From NCBI RefSeq assembly GCF_022370755.2, contig NZ_CP092364.2, positions 4,836,001 through 4,900,000 of the forward strand: DNA of 64,000 nucleotides, read 5' to 3'. The position numbers and the translations under genes were made by a program. Below are positions 54,112 through 64,000 of this stretch, piece by piece. Position 1 is the first letter of the stretch. The number at the start of each line of letters is the position of its first letter. Below the pieces are notes generated by a model. The model saw nothing but the letters and a program-made list of their open reading frames with translations. It did no database searches and was not told the origin of the DNA. Origin of the DNA: Mycolicibacterium goodii (GTDB taxonomy: Bacteria; Actinomycetota; Actinomycetes; Mycobacteriales; Mycobacteriaceae).

Positions 54112-54168
54112 GTGCGCCCCCTTGTAGCTCGGTTACCGATGACGACGGTTTCCACGCTACGCGGGGGT

Positions 54169-54194
54169 GCTAACTTTTGCAAGCACTAGTTAGC
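54169..54194 (-). promoter_or_regulatory. Operator-like palindrome upstream of the XRE regulator
   Basis: GCTAACT (54169-54175) and AGTTAGC (54188-54194) form perfect 7-bp arms around TTTGCAAGCACT, 58 bp upstream of the XRE start. It is a good candidate for the regulator's own operator. Confidence 0.45.
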
Positions 54195-54199
54195 GCAGG

Positions 54200-55516
54200 T
54201 CAGAAGAGTAGCTGAGCTATCGAATAGATGACCAGGCCGGCCAGCGCACCCACCACGGTGCCGTTGATGCGGATGAACTGCAGATCGCGGCCCACATGGA
54301 GTTCGATGCGCCGGCTCGCCTCATCGGCGTCCCAGCGCTCGATGGTCTCGGTGATGATCGCGGTGATCTCCACGCCGTACTCGGACACCAGATGCTGTGC
54401 TGCCCGGATGATCCAGCCGTCCACCTTGTCGCGCAGTTCGGCGTCGTCACGCATCGACTCACCGATGCGCATCACCGAGTCGGCGATGCGGGTGCGCAGC
54501 GCCGACGACGGATCGTCGACCGATTCCAGGACTATCCGCTTGGCCGCGCTCCACGCCGTCTCGGCCGCCCTGGCGACCTCGTCACGCGCCATGATCTGTT
54601 CCTTGACGTTCTCGGCGCGTTGGATCGTGGCCTCGTCGTTCTGGAGGTCGTCGGCGAACTCGAACATGAACCGCGTCGCCGAGCGGCGCAGCTCGTGGTC
54701 GGGATTGCGCCGGACCTTGTCGGTGAAATCCATCAGCTCGCGGTGAATGCGATCGCCGACCAGATGGTCGACCCAGCGCGGCGACCACGTCGGCGAATCC
54801 CGTTCGATGACCCGCTCGATCACGTCACCGGCATTGAGCGACCACTGGAAAGCCCGGTCGCACAACAGCTGGATCAGCGCCTCTTGACGGCCCTCGGCGA
54901 GCAGCGACGCCAGCACCCGCCCGATGGGCGGACCCCACTGCGGTTCGGCGATCCGCTTGACGATCATGCGGTCCAGCACGTGCTGCACATCCTCGTCGCG
55001 CAGCATCTCCACCCCGACCCGGAGCACGGTCGCGGTCTCGGCGGCCACCCGCTCGGCATGCGACCGGTCCGACAGCCACTTCCCCACCCGGCCTGCCACC
55101 TGCGCGTCACGCAGCTTGGCCGCGACCACCTCCGCAGACATGAAGTTCTCGCGGACGAACGTTCCCAGCCCCTCGCCGAGCTGATCCTTCTTGCGCTTGA
55201 TGATCGCGGTGTGCGGGATGGGCAACCCCAGCGGATGCTTGAACAGCGCGGTGACGGCAAACCAGTCGGCAAGCGCGCCGACCATGCCGGCCTCGGCCGC
55301 CGCACGCACGTAGCCCACCCACGGCCCGGCCCCGTGCGACTGCGCCCACGTGCACAGTAGGAAGACGACCGTGGCGCCGAGCAGGAAACTCAGCGCCACC
55401 ACCTTCATGCGCCGTAAACCGCGCCTACGCTCGGCATCAGCGGCGGAATCCGCACCGGCCAGGGTCTCGGCGAAGCTCGGCCGGGCGGCGGGCAACGCAC
55501 GCTGATCCGCATCCAT
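54200..55516 (-). CDS. DUF445 membrane protein (YjiN-like; Rv0473-like)
   Basis: 438 aa from ATG 55516 (GTG 55528 is also possible). N-terminal span MKVVALSFLLGATVVFLLCT, then the DUF445 signature GMVGALADWFAVTALFKHPL, IPHTAIIKRKKDQLGEGLGT, a long helical region with charged heptads (residues ~200-400), and a C-terminal GTVVGALAGLVIYSIAQLLF anchor. Both ends in the membrane with a helical extracellular or cytoplasmic span in between. Function unknown. Confidence 0.88.
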   Translation of the reverse strand: MDADQRALPAARPSFAETLAGADSAADAERRRGLRRMKVVALSFLLGATVVFLLCTWAQSHGAGPWVGYVRAAAEAGMVGALADWFAVTALFKHPLGLPIPHTAIIKRKKDQLGEGLGTFVRENFMSAEVVAAKLRDAQVAGRVGKWLSDRSHAERVAAETATVLRVGVEMLRDEDVQHVLDRMIVKRIAEPQWGPPIGRVLASLLAEGRQEALIQLLCDRAFQWSLNAGDVIERVIERDSPTWSPRWVDHLVGDRIHRELMDFTDKVRRNPDHELRRSATRFMFEFADDLQNDEATIQRAENVKEQIMARDEVARAAETAWSAAKRIVLESVDDPSSALRTRIADSVMRIGESMRDDAELRDKVDGWIIRAAQHLVSEYGVEITAIITETIERWDADEASRRIELHVGRDLQFIRINGTVVGALAGLVIYSIAQLLF

Positions 55517-55633
55517 TCGATGAGCCACATTTCCATCATCCGCCCCGCGCCAACACCCTCTCAGCCCGCAAGCGGAAATCTGGCGAACCGCCGTACTATC
55601 GAGGTGACCTAGGGAACGGAAATTACTGCGAAA

Positions 55634-56338
55634 GTGGCACAGCAGACTCCACCGGCGACGGTGAAGACCGATGGACGCAAACGGCGCTGGCACCAGCACA
55701 AGGTGGAGCGCCGTAACGAGTTGGTGGATGGCACTCTCGAAGCCATCCGACGTCGGGGCAGCAACGTCAGCATGGACGAGATCGCCGCCGAGATCGGCGT
55801 GTCCAAAACCGTGCTGTACCGCTACTTCGTGGACAAGAACGATCTCACCACCGCCGTGATGATGCGGTTCGCGCAGACCACCCTGATCCCCAACATGGCG
55901 GCCGCGCTGTCGTCGAACCTCGACGGGTTCGCCCTCACCCGCGAGATCATCCGCGTGTACGTCGAGACGGTCGCCGCCGAGCCGGAACCGTACCGGTTCG
56001 TCATGGCCAACAACTCGGCAAGCAAGAGCAAGGCCGTCGCCGATTCCGAGCAGATCATCGCGCGCATGCTGGCGGTGATGCTGCGCCGCCGCATGGCCGA
56101 GGTCGGCATGGACACGAGCGGCGTCGAGGCCTGGGCTTTCCACACCGTCGGTGGAGTTCAACTGGCGACGCACTCGTGGATGTCGAACCCACGGATGAGC
56201 ACCGACGAGCTGATCGACTATCTGACGATGCTCTCGTGGTACGCGCTGTGCGGCATCGTCGAGGTCGGCGGATCGCTGGAGAAGTTCAACTCGCAGCCGC
56301 ATCCATCGCCGATTCCGCCGCGGCGCCTGCTTGACTAG
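55634..56338 (+). CDS. TetR-family transcriptional regulator (Rv0472c-like)
   Basis: 234 aa from GTG 55634. The HTH RRRGSNVSMDEIAAEIGVSK then TVLYRYFVDKNDLTTAVMMR is textbook TetR; the ligand domain ends with GGSLEKFNSQ and a Pro-rich tail. Divergent from the DUF445 gene across ~105 bp; the PPK2 gene follows after 4 bp, so the two form an operon. It may regulate one or both flanking genes; effector unknown. Confidence 0.9.
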   Translation: MAQQTPPATVKTDGRKRRWHQHKVERRNELVDGTLEAIRRRGSNVSMDEIAAEIGVSKTVLYRYFVDKNDLTTAVMMRFAQTTLIPNMAAALSSNLDGFALTREIIRVYVETVAAEPEPYRFVMANNSASKSKAVADSEQIIARMLAVMLRRRMAEVGMDTSGVEAWAFHTVGGVQLATHSWMSNPRMSTDELIDYLTMLSWYALCGIVEVGGSLEKFNSQPHPSPIPPRRLLD

Positions 56339-56342
56339 CCGG

Positions 56343-57230
56343 ATGTCCGATTCCGACGACAGAGATCTCTCCGGGGACCTGCCCACGCTGTGGACGCATG
56401 AACCCCGCGTGCACTTGACCTTCCGTCCCGGCGACGAGGTCAGCCGCATCAAGACCGACGGCACCCCGGGTTTCCGCGGTTCGAAGGCCGACGCGGCGAC
56501 GCTGCAGGTCGAACGCAACCTGCGCCTCGCGTCGCTGCAGGAGATGCTCTACGCACGTTCCAAGGCCGGCGACGACAACCGCTCGGTGCTGCTGATCCTG
56601 CAGGGCATGGACACCGCCGGCAAGGGCGGGATCGTCAAACATGTTGTGGGCGCGGCAAATCCGCAGGGTATCCGTTACACGAGCTTCGGGAAGCCGACCG
56701 AGGAGGAGCGCGCCCACCACTACCTGTGGCGGATTCGCAACGCGTTGCCGCCCGCCGGTCACATCGGAGTGTTCGACCGCTCGCACTACGAGGATGTGCT
56801 CATCGTCCGGGTCCACAACCTCGTGCCGCCCGAGGTGTGGGGCGCGCGATACGACGAGATCAACGAGTTCGAGCGCGAACTCGTCGATGCGGGCACCACC
56901 CTGGTGAAGGTCGCGATGTTCGTGTCTCTGGCCGAGCAGAAGAAGCGCCTCGCCGAACGCCTCGAACGCCCCGACAAGTACTGGAAGCACAACCCGGGCG
57001 ACATCGACGAGCGCCTGCTGTGGCCCAAGTACCAGGAGGCCTATCAGGCCATGCTCGACAAGACCTCGACCGACTACGCGCCGTGGCACATCGTGCCGTG
57101 CGACCGGAAGTGGTACAGCCGCCTGGCCATCACCGAACTGCTCATCGAGGCGCTCAAGCGCCTCAACATGTCATGGCCGCCACCGGATTTCGACGTGGAG
57201 GCCGAGAAGCGCCGGTTGGCTGAGGCCTGA
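56343..57230 (+). CDS. Polyphosphate kinase 2 family protein
   Basis: 295 aa from ATG 56343. Walker A GMDTAGKGG (residues 88-96), lid DRSHYED (145-151), and GDIDERLLWPKYQEAYQAML and WHIVPCDRKWYSRLAITELL, all hallmarks of PPK2. One-domain members phosphorylate nucleoside mono- or diphosphates with polyphosphate. Start set by the TetR stop 4 bp upstream. Together with ppx1 elsewhere in the window it points to active polyphosphate metabolism. Confidence 0.92.
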   Translation: MSDSDDRDLSGDLPTLWTHEPRVHLTFRPGDEVSRIKTDGTPGFRGSKADAATLQVERNLRLASLQEMLYARSKAGDDNRSVLLILQGMDTAGKGGIVKHVVGAANPQGIRYTSFGKPTEEERAHHYLWRIRNALPPAGHIGVFDRSHYEDVLIVRVHNLVPPEVWGARYDEINEFERELVDAGTTLVKVAMFVSLAEQKKRLAERLERPDKYWKHNPGDIDERLLWPKYQEAYQAMLDKTSTDYAPWHIVPCDRKWYSRLAITELLIEALKRLNMSWPPPDFDVEAEKRRLAEA

Positions 57231-57236
57231 TTTCAC

Positions 57237-57292
57237 CGAGATTGCATGCAGGGACAGAAAATCTGGCGAATTTGTCCCTGCGTGCAATCTCG
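57237..57292. repeat. Near-perfect 20-bp inverted repeat after PPK2
   Basis: Arms 57237-57256 (CGAGATTGCATGCAGGGACA) and 57273-57292 pair with one mismatch around a 16-nt loop, beginning 6 bp after the PPK2 stop. It is a probable terminator for PPK2 or a mobile-repeat relic. It lies back to back with the umaA terminator. Confidence 0.65.
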
Positions 57293-57318
57293 ACGTGGCG
57301 CCCGCCAGATACGCGAAA

Positions 57319-57343
57319 GGTCCCCGAGCAGAGCTCGGGGACC
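57319..57343 (-). terminator. Terminator of umaA
   Basis: GGTCCCCGAGC (57319-57329) and GCTCGGGGACC (57333-57343) form a perfect 11-bp stem with a 3-nt loop, 14 bp past the umaA stop; on the minus strand it is followed by TTTCGC. This is the clearest intrinsic-type terminator in the window. Confidence 0.75.
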
Positions 57344-57357
57344 CTCGGCGGAGATAC

Positions 57358-59246
<1,889 letters not shown>

Positions 59247-59278
59247 TGTATGTACTTTCGTCTCACGCGGACATGCGA

Positions 59279-59311
59279 CAGGCCCCGCCCAAGAAACCTG
59301 AGCGGGGCCTG
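59279..59311 (-). terminator. Stem-loop between aceA and fadB2
   Basis: Perfect 10-bp arms CAGGCCCCGC (59279-59288) and GCGGGGCCTG (59302-59311) around a 13-nt loop, 71 bp after the aceA stop and 32 bp before the fadB2 start. It would terminate or attenuate transcription from aceA into fadB2. Confidence 0.6.
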
Positions 59312-59382
59312 CGCTGTCAACATTTACCGGTACTGAGCCGTGGGTCCGTCGCCGGGGACGTCGCCACCGACTCAGTCAAGGC

Positions 59383-60669
59383 TCAGTGGAACTGTCCCTC
59401 TTCGGTCGAACCCGTGAGCGCGGTGGTCGAGCTGTTGGGGTCCACCGTGGTGGCGATGCGGTCGAAGTAGCCGGCACCGACCTCGCGCTGGTGCTTGGTG
59501 GCGGTGTAGCCGCGCTCCTCGGCTGCGAACTCGCGCTCCTGCAGGTCGACGTACGCGCTCATCTGGTTGCGGGCGTAGCCGTAGGCCAGATCGAACATCG
59601 AGTAGTTGAGCGCGTGGAAGCCGGCCAGCGTGATGAACTGGAACTTGAAGCCCATGGCGCCGAGTTCCTTCTGGAACTTCGCGATGGTGGCGTCGTCGAG
59701 GTGCTTCTTCCAGTTGAACGACGGCGAGCAGTTGTAGGCCAGCATCTGGTCGGGGAACTCGGCCTTGACGCCCTCGGCGAACTTCTTGGCGAGCTCGAGA
59801 TCCGGGGTGCCGGTCTCCATCCAGATCAGGTCGGAGTACGGCGCGTAGGCCTTGGCGCGCGCGATGCAGGGCTCCAGGCCGTTCTTGACCCGGTAGAAGC
59901 CCTCCGAGGTGCGCTCGCCGGTGATGAACGGACGGTCGCGCTCGTCGACGTCGGAGGTGATCAGCGTCGCGGCCTCGGCGTCGGTACGGGCGATGACGAC
60001 GGTCGGCACGTCGGCGACGTCGGCGGCCAGACGGGCCGAGGTCAGCGTGCGGATGTGCTGCTGGGTCGGGATCAGCACCTTGCCACCGAGGTGACCGCAC
60101 TTCTTCTCCGACGCCAGCTGGTCCTCCCAGTGGGAACCGGCGACACCGGCGGCGATCATCGCCTTCTGCAGCTCGTAGACGTTGAGTGCACCACCGAAGC
60201 CGGCTTCGCCGTCGGCGACGATCGGCGCGAGCCAGTTCTCGACCGAGGTGTCGCCTTCGACCTTGGCGATCTCGTCGGCGCGCAGCAGCGCGTTGTTGAT
60301 GCGGCGCACGACCTGCGGCACCGAGTTGGCCGGGTACAGGCTCTGGTCGGGGTAGGTGTGGCCGGAGAGGTTGGCGTCACCGGCGACCTGCCAGCCCGAC
60401 AGGTAGATGGCCTTGAGGCCGGCGCGAACCTGCTGGACGGCCATGTTGCCGGTCAGCGCACCGAGCGCGTTGACGAAGTCCATGTCGTGCAGCTGCTCCC
60501 ACAGCACCTCTGCGCCGCGGCGGGCGAGGGTGTGCTCCTCGACGACGGTGCCCTGCAGCGCGACGACGTCCTCGGGGGTGTAGGTGCGGGTGACGCCCTT
60601 CCAGCGGGGGTTGTGATCCCAGTCGTGCTGGATCTGCTCGGGCGACTTCGGGGTGCCAACGGTCGACAT
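59383..60669 (-). CDS. aceA: Isocitrate lyase
   Basis: 428 aa, the short prokaryotic form (Icl1). Catalytic Cys191 in [50 protein letters not shown], and a C-terminal [15 protein letters not shown]. It splits isocitrate to glyoxylate and succinate in the glyoxylate shunt and can act as methylisocitrate lyase, essential for growth on fatty acids and acetate. AAGGAG precedes the ATG; a leader hairpin and RamB-like box lie upstream. Confidence 0.98.
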   Translation of the reverse strand: MSTVGTPKSPEQIQHDWDHNPRWKGVTRTYTPEDVVALQGTVVEEHTLARRGAEVLWEQLHDMDFVNALGALTGNMAVQQVRAGLKAIYLSGWQVAGDANLSGHTYPDQSLYPANSVPQVVRRINNALLRADEIAKVEGDTSVENWLAPIVADGEAGFGGALNVYELQKAMIAAGVAGSHWEDQLASEKKCGHLGGKVLIPTQQHIRTLTSARLAADVADVPTVVIARTDAEAATLITSDVDERDRPFITGERTSEGFYRVKNGLEPCIARAKAYAPYSDLIWMETGTPDLELAKKFAEGVKAEFPDQMLAYNCSPSFNWKKHLDDATIAKFQKELGAMGFKFQFITLAGFHALNYSMFDLAYGYARNQMSAYVDLQEREFAAEERGYTATKHQREVGAGYFDRIATTVDPNSSTTALTGSTEEGQFH

Positions 60670-60696
60670 TGGACGGCTCCTTCGGTTGTTAAGTCA

Positions 60697-60717
60697 CTGC
60701 GGTTGTTAACACCGCAG
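60697..60717 (-). promoter_or_regulatory. Leader hairpin of aceA
   Basis: CTGCGGT (60697-60703) and ACCGCAG (60711-60717) pair perfectly around TGTTAAC, 28 bp upstream of the aceA ATG. Two copies of CGGTTGTTAA (60683-60692 and 60700-60709) overlap it. This could be an mRNA leader structure or a binding site. Confidence 0.4.
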
Positions 60718-60809
60718 CAGCTTCACTGGTGTGCTAATCCGACGATGGCACACGACATATCCGCAGGTCCACCCGTTTCGTTTGCCAATTTTGGCGAAAC
60801 AAGCGCGTT

Positions 60810-60822
60810 AACTTGCAAAGTT
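60810..60822. promoter_or_regulatory. RamB-like box upstream of aceA
   Basis: AACTTGCAAAGTT is a 13-bp palindrome that contains the TTTGCAA core of the RamB motif (AAAGTTTGCAAA in corynebacteria). It lies 140 bp upstream of aceA, whose orthologues are RamB targets, and the ramB gene is 1.8 kb away. A second, imperfect palindrome (GTTTGCCAA..TTGGCGAAAC) lies just beside it near 60779-60800. Confidence 0.55.
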
Positions 60823-60917
60823 TGTGAAGAAATATGATGGCTGTACCGGTTCAGAAGCTACCGACGGGTAGCCAATTTCCGCAGGTCAGTACGCCCGTAC
60901 TGTTAAACGTGATTGAT

Positions 60918-61742
60918 TCAGAGCGTGAAGAGGCAGGCGACGGCTTTCGTCTCCTCGCCGACCGCATATGTGAGGGTTGTAACAGTCCGATCGGTGAGCT
61001 CCGGACCGAATTTGTCGGTCGAACCCGGCGGGTGGGTGTGGGAGATGATCTCCAGCTTGTCGCCGAGAGCCACGGGAGCGTCGTGCTCGATCGTCACGCG
61101 CAACGGCTGCGCGAGCAGTTCGGGATGCGTGTAGAGGTAGTCCTCGACCACGGTCCAGTACACAGCGTTGTTCATGTGGTCGAACAGGTCGATGTCGGCG
61201 ACCCGCACCGGGTACTCGCGAATCTCGAGCGCGTCCTCACGGCTGCCCGCCTTGAGGTACGGCTTCCAGCGCAGCCGGTCGACATCGGTCGTGCGCCGCA
61301 GCCCCGCCAGGAAGTCATCGGCGATGCGCGAGGGCCCCTGGGTCTCGCGGTTGATGTTGATCCAGAACGCCTCCGACTCGACCAGGCCGCCCTTGCGGCC
61401 GTCGATCCGCACACGCATCTCACACCACCGGTTCGACGTGCCCGAGCACCAGCGGCGCAGCCGCAGCAGGTCGGGGAATTCGATGGGCTTGATCAGGTCG
61501 ATCATGGTGCGCCGGACGATCCACGCCGGGTGCGTGTCCTCGAACCCGAGCTGACGCAGATGGTCCTGGCCGATGTCCTGGATGTGCCGCGTCGAGGCGT
61601 CGAAGCGCAGCCGGCCGTTGCGGTCGATATCGGCGACGCGCAGCGGCCAACCCGTATCGAACACGTCGGGGTGCGGGTCCGGTACGGGCATCATCGTCTT
61701 CGCCAAACCCGTGTTCACAGTGCCTTTTGTGCTGCCCGTCAT
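60918..61742 (-). CDS. Acyl-ACP thioesterase family protein (Rv0466-like)
   Basis: 274 aa from ATG 61742 (an earlier in-frame start at 61799 is less likely). Tandem hot-dog fold of FatA/FatB: RVADIDRNGRLRFDASTRHI, LRLRRWCSGTSNRWCEMRVR, the catalytic loop VRVADIDLFDHMNNAVYWTV (Asp, Asn, His) and IEHDAPVALGDKLEIISHTH. It hydrolyses long-chain acyl-ACP or acyl-CoA. Sits between aceA and the hemerythrin gene, the place of Rv0466. Confidence 0.9.
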   Translation of the reverse strand: MTGSTKGTVNTGLAKTMMPVPDPHPDVFDTGWPLRVADIDRNGRLRFDASTRHIQDIGQDHLRQLGFEDTHPAWIVRRTMIDLIKPIEFPDLLRLRRWCSGTSNRWCEMRVRIDGRKGGLVESEAFWININRETQGPSRIADDFLAGLRRTTDVDRLRWKPYLKAGSREDALEIREYPVRVADIDLFDHMNNAVYWTVVEDYLYTHPELLAQPLRVTIEHDAPVALGDKLEIISHTHPPGSTDKFGPELTDRTVTTLTYAVGEETKAVACLFTL

Positions 61743-61843
61743 GCTTTTCGTCTTCCCTGTTCCGTCGCCGGCCCGCGGCCGCTGGGCAGGCGATCCCATA
61801 CTGCCAGAGCGTCGAGGGCCCTGCCCCGATCAGCGCAGATCGC

Positions 61844-62566
61844 TCAAACACCCTGCGACCCGGCCGTCGACCTGGTCAATTCGGTGCTGCGTGGCGGCAC
61901 ACCGGTGCCGTAGATCACCTCGGCGTGGCCGGCGTAGGCGGCCTGCGCCATCGTGCGTGGGGACGGACCCACTTCCGGCGGCAGGTTCGCCACGGTGCGC
62001 TCGATAATCTCCTCGTCACCCTCGTACGTCGTCATCCCGACCGCGAGCACGAGGTCTTTCGGGTCGATCGCCATCGCCATGGCCGCGATGACGCGGTCCC
62101 ACTCGGACCGCGTGATGTGGCGCTCCATCTCCGGAACGACCCAGCGCTCCTCGTAGTCCATGTGGTCCACCACGACCGCCTCGAGCGTTTCCAGCGCGTC
62201 GACCAGGGCGCCGCGGCTCACGGCGTCGGCGCCCCGACGCCATGCGGCGACGGCATCGGCCACGGAATCCAGCGCGGCGTCGACGTCGCGGTGCTGACGT
62301 TCTACGTCACGGACGCGCTCGGCGTGCGGTGCAGCGCGTTCCAGCAGCAGCGGCCAGATGTGGTCGTCCTCACCGGCGTGGTGGTGATGCAGCAGCGCCG
62401 CGATGAACCGCAGATGGTCAGCGACGACACCCGCGCGGGCGACCTCTCCCGCTGCCACCCGCCGGACCGCGTCGGCCGCGAGTCCGAATTCACGCCGGAA
62501 CATCCCGTGTGCCATCTCCATCTCGCGGGTCAGCTCACCCTTCTTCGGTGCACCCGAATCAATCAT
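61844..62566 (-). CDS. Hemerythrin HHE-domain protein
   Basis: 240 aa from ATG 62566 with GAGGGGGG upstream. The diiron ligand pattern is visible: ELTREMEMAHGMFRREFG (first His), LLHHHHAGEDDHIWPLLL (HxxxE/DH), VERQHRDVDAAL and DHMDYEERWVVPEM (H...E). Hemerythrin-like proteins of mycobacteria are linked to oxygen, NO or redox sensing. Shares a 73-bp divergent promoter region with ramB and is followed by the thioesterase; no Rv0465-0467 counterpart that I know of. Confidence 0.85.
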   Translation of the reverse strand: MIDSGAPKKGELTREMEMAHGMFRREFGLAADAVRRVAAGEVARAGVVADHLRFIAALLHHHHAGEDDHIWPLLLERAAPHAERVRDVERQHRDVDAALDSVADAVAAWRRGADAVSRGALVDALETLEAVVVDHMDYEERWVVPEMERHITRSEWDRVIAAMAMAIDPKDLVLAVGMTTYEGDEEIIERTVANLPPEVGPSPRTMAQAAYAGHAEVIYGTGVPPRSTELTRSTAGSQGV

Positions 62567-62587
62567 GTCCCCGGTACCCCCCTCACG

Positions 62588-62632
62588 ATTTGCGAATGTT
62601 GTTAAAGCCCGCTTTGCAACAGGCCCTAGGAT
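62588..62632 (+). promoter_or_regulatory. ramB promoter region with RamB-like half boxes and leaderless -10
   Basis: ATTTGCGAA (62588-62596) and CTTTGCAAC (62612-62620) resemble the TTTGCAA core of RamB boxes, suggesting autoregulation. TAGGAT (62627-62632) ends 7 bases before the GTG at 62640, the spacing of a leaderless transcript; no Shine-Dalgarno sequence is present. Confidence 0.5.
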
Positions 62633-62639
62633 GTAGAAC

Positions 62640-64000
62640 GTGCCGAAGACGTTCGTCGGTTCGCGGGTGCGCCAGCTGCGGAGCGAACGCGGATTCAGCC
62701 AGGCCGCGCTCGCGCAGATGCTCGACATCTCGCCGAGCTACCTCAACCAGATCGAGCACGACGTGCGACCGCTGACGGTCGCGGTGCTGTTGCGGATCAC
62801 CGAGGTGTTCGGCGTCGACGCGACCTTCTTCTCCCCGCAGGACGACACCCGCCTGGTGGCCGAACTGCGCGAGGTCACCCTCGACCGCGACCTCGGGGCG
62901 TCCGACGTCGACCTCACCGAGCTGGCCGACATGGTGGCCTCGCATCCCAAGTTGGCGAGGGCGATGGTGAACCTGCACCGACGCTACCGCCTGGCCACGA
63001 CGCAATTGGCCGCCGCCACCGAGGACCGCTACTCCGACGGCAGCGGCAGCGGCGCGATCACGATGCCGCACGAGGAAGTGCGTGACTACTTCTACGAGCG
63101 CCAGAACTACCTGCACGAACTCGACACCGCCGCAGAGGATCTCACCTCGCGGATGCGTATGCACAGCGGTGACCTGGCCGCCGAGCTGACCAACCGGCTG
63201 ACCAGCGTGCACGGCGTGCGGGTGGTGCGACGGATCGACCTGGGCGAGACCGTGCTGCACCGCTACGACCCGGCAACCAAGACGCTGGAGATGGGCAACC
63301 ACCTGTCGCGGGGACAGCAGGTGTTCAAGATGGCGGCCGAACTGGCGTATCTGGAGTTCGGCGACCTGATCGACAAGCTGGTCGACGAGGGCCGGTTCAC
63401 CAGCGACGAGTCACGGACCCTGGCCCGGCTGGGCCTGGCCAACTACTTCGCCGCGGCAACCGTGCTGCCCTACCGGCAGTTTCACGATGTCGCCGAGAAC
63501 TTCCGCTACGACATCGAGCGCCTGTCGGCGTTCTACCAGGTCAGCTACGAGACCATCGGGCACCGCCTCTCGACCCTGCAGCGCCCGTCGATGCGCGGCG
63601 TGCCGTTCTCGTTCGTTCGTGTCGACCGAGCAGGCAACATGTCGAAACGCCAGTCCGCCACGGGTTTTCACTTCTCGTCGTCGGGCGGGACGTGCCCGCT
63701 GTGGAACGTGTACGAGACGTTCGCCTACCCCGGCAAGATCCTGGTGCAGATCGCCCAGATGCCCGACGGCAGGCACTACATGTGGGTCGCGCGCACCGTG
63801 GAACGTCGCGCGTCGCGGTACGGCCAGCCCGGCAAGACATTCGCGATCGGCCTGGGATGCGAACTGCGCCATGCACATCGGCTCGTGTACTCCGAAGGCC
63901 TCGACCTGTCGGGGAACGTCAGCACCCCGATCGGTTCTGGTTGCCGGGTCTGCGAGCGCGACAACTGCCCACAGCGCGCGTTCCCGGCGCTCGGCAAAGC
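62640..64000 (+). CDS. ramB: Acetate metabolism transcriptional regulator RamB, partial at right edge
   Basis: 453 codons to the window edge; the M. tuberculosis protein is about 474 aa, so only the tail is missing. XRE HTH: FVGSRVRQLRSERGFSQAAL then MLDISPSYLNQIEHDVRPLT. The central and C-terminal short-chain-fatty-acyl regulator domain (FRYDIERLSAFYQVSYETIG; GGTCPLWNVYETFAYPGK) ends in a cysteine cluster GCRVCERDNCPQRAFP. RamB represses glyoxylate-shunt genes such as icl when C2 carbon is not needed. The GTG start is set by the leaderless promoter. Confidence 0.93.
   Translation, partial: MPKTFVGSRVRQLRSERGFSQAALAQMLDISPSYLNQIEHDVRPLTVAVLLRITEVFGVDATFFSPQDDTRLVAELREVTLDRDLGASDVDLTELADMVASHPKLARAMVNLHRRYRLATTQLAAATEDRYSDGSGSGAITMPHEEVRDYFYERQNYLHELDTAAEDLTSRMRMHSGDLAAELTNRLTSVHGVRVVRRIDLGETVLHRYDPATKTLEMGNHLSRGQQVFKMAAELAYLEFGDLIDKLVDEGRFTSDESRTLARLGLANYFAAATVLPYRQFHDVAENFRYDIERLSAFYQVSYETIGHRLSTLQRPSMRGVPFSFVRVDRAGNMSKRQSATGFHFSSSGGTCPLWNVYETFAYPGKILVQIAQMPDGRHYMWVARTVERRASRYGQPGKTFAIGLGCELRHAHRLVYSEGLDLSGNVSTPIGSGCRVCERDNCPQRAFPALGK

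Noticed and set aside
55517..56518. Upstream extension of the DUF445 reading frame to 772 codons
   Set aside because: The extension runs antisense through the TetR gene and lacks DUF445 similarity; the family-like start is near 55516.
60834..61913. 359-codon plus-strand frame opposite the thioesterase
   Set aside because: The minus-strand thioesterase has convincing hot-dog motifs; the plus-strand frame has none.

Overview
The window is high-GC actinobacterial chromosome and almost certainly comes from a fast-growing mycobacterium (Mycolicibacterium / M. smegmatis-like; species not determinable by eye). Evidence: genes confined to mycolic-acid bacteria (mshA, hbhA, umaA, hadD, the lprQ-type L,D-transpeptidase, the 33-residue ribosomal protein bS22, senX3-regX3), and a gene order that follows the M. 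tuberculosis block from ramB (Rv0465c) to hemD (Rv0511), read here from hemD at the left edge to ramB at the right edge.

Left conserved arm (1-14 kb). A tetrapyrrole operon on the minus strand (hemA-hemC-hemD, the last cut by the edge) sits behind a glutaredoxin-like gene. A SerB1-type HAD hydrolase and the mycolic-acid dehydratase subunit hadD follow on the plus strand. Next come a PlsC acyltransferase, a GalE2-like epimerase, the tiny bS22 gene, a BldC-type DNA-binding protein, and a tightly packed minus-strand run ppx - membrane protein - TIM-barrel protein - thioesterase - proC. A cysteine-rich conserved protein is divergent from ppx.

Accessory middle (14.1-38.1 kb). This is a lipid-linked, Wzx/Wzy-type polysaccharide locus inserted between the ppx neighbourhood and regX3. 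It encodes an initiating polyprenyl-phosphate sugar-phosphate transferase, a WecG/TagA/CpsF transferase, four other glycosyltransferase genes (one a GT2-GT4 fusion), a Wzx flippase, a Wzz-like chain-length protein, a Wzy/ligase-like polymerase and a DUF4832 lipoprotein. A separate minus-strand run builds or decorates an unusual sugar: cytidylyltransferase, zinc-domain C-methyltransferase, PIG-L deacetylase, NAD-dependent epimerase, second methyltransferase, GNAT acetyltransferase. A class-III aminotransferase lies at its left edge. The right edge is eroded: a glycosyltransferase C-terminal fragment and a frameshifted, internally deleted second copy of the initiating transferase. A membrane diguanylate cyclase (GGEEF) closes the locus.

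Right conserved arm (38.2-64 kb). It contains regX3-senX3 (phosphate sensing), gpmA, a YbjN protein, mshA (mycothiol) and a ROK protein; an SDR; the lprQ L,D-transpeptidase and murB (peptidoglycan); two DUF2505 proteins, a methyltransferase, nit1 and a membrane-anchored protein; deoC, a secreted protein, a DUF2516 protein, hbhA and its upstream XRE regulator; DUF445, TetR and PPK2; then the lipid/C2 module umaA, fadB2, aceA (isocitrate lyase), acyl-ACP thioesterase, a hemerythrin-like protein and the regulator ramB, cut by the right edge. Visible regulatory structures include RamB-like boxes at aceA and ramB, palindromes at the XRE gene and hemA, a long hairpin between gpmA and senX3, stem-loops behind umaA, fadB2 and aceA, and two independent 26-bp tandem duplications at gene ends. 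I saw no tRNA, rRNA, CRISPR array, insertion sequence or prophage.
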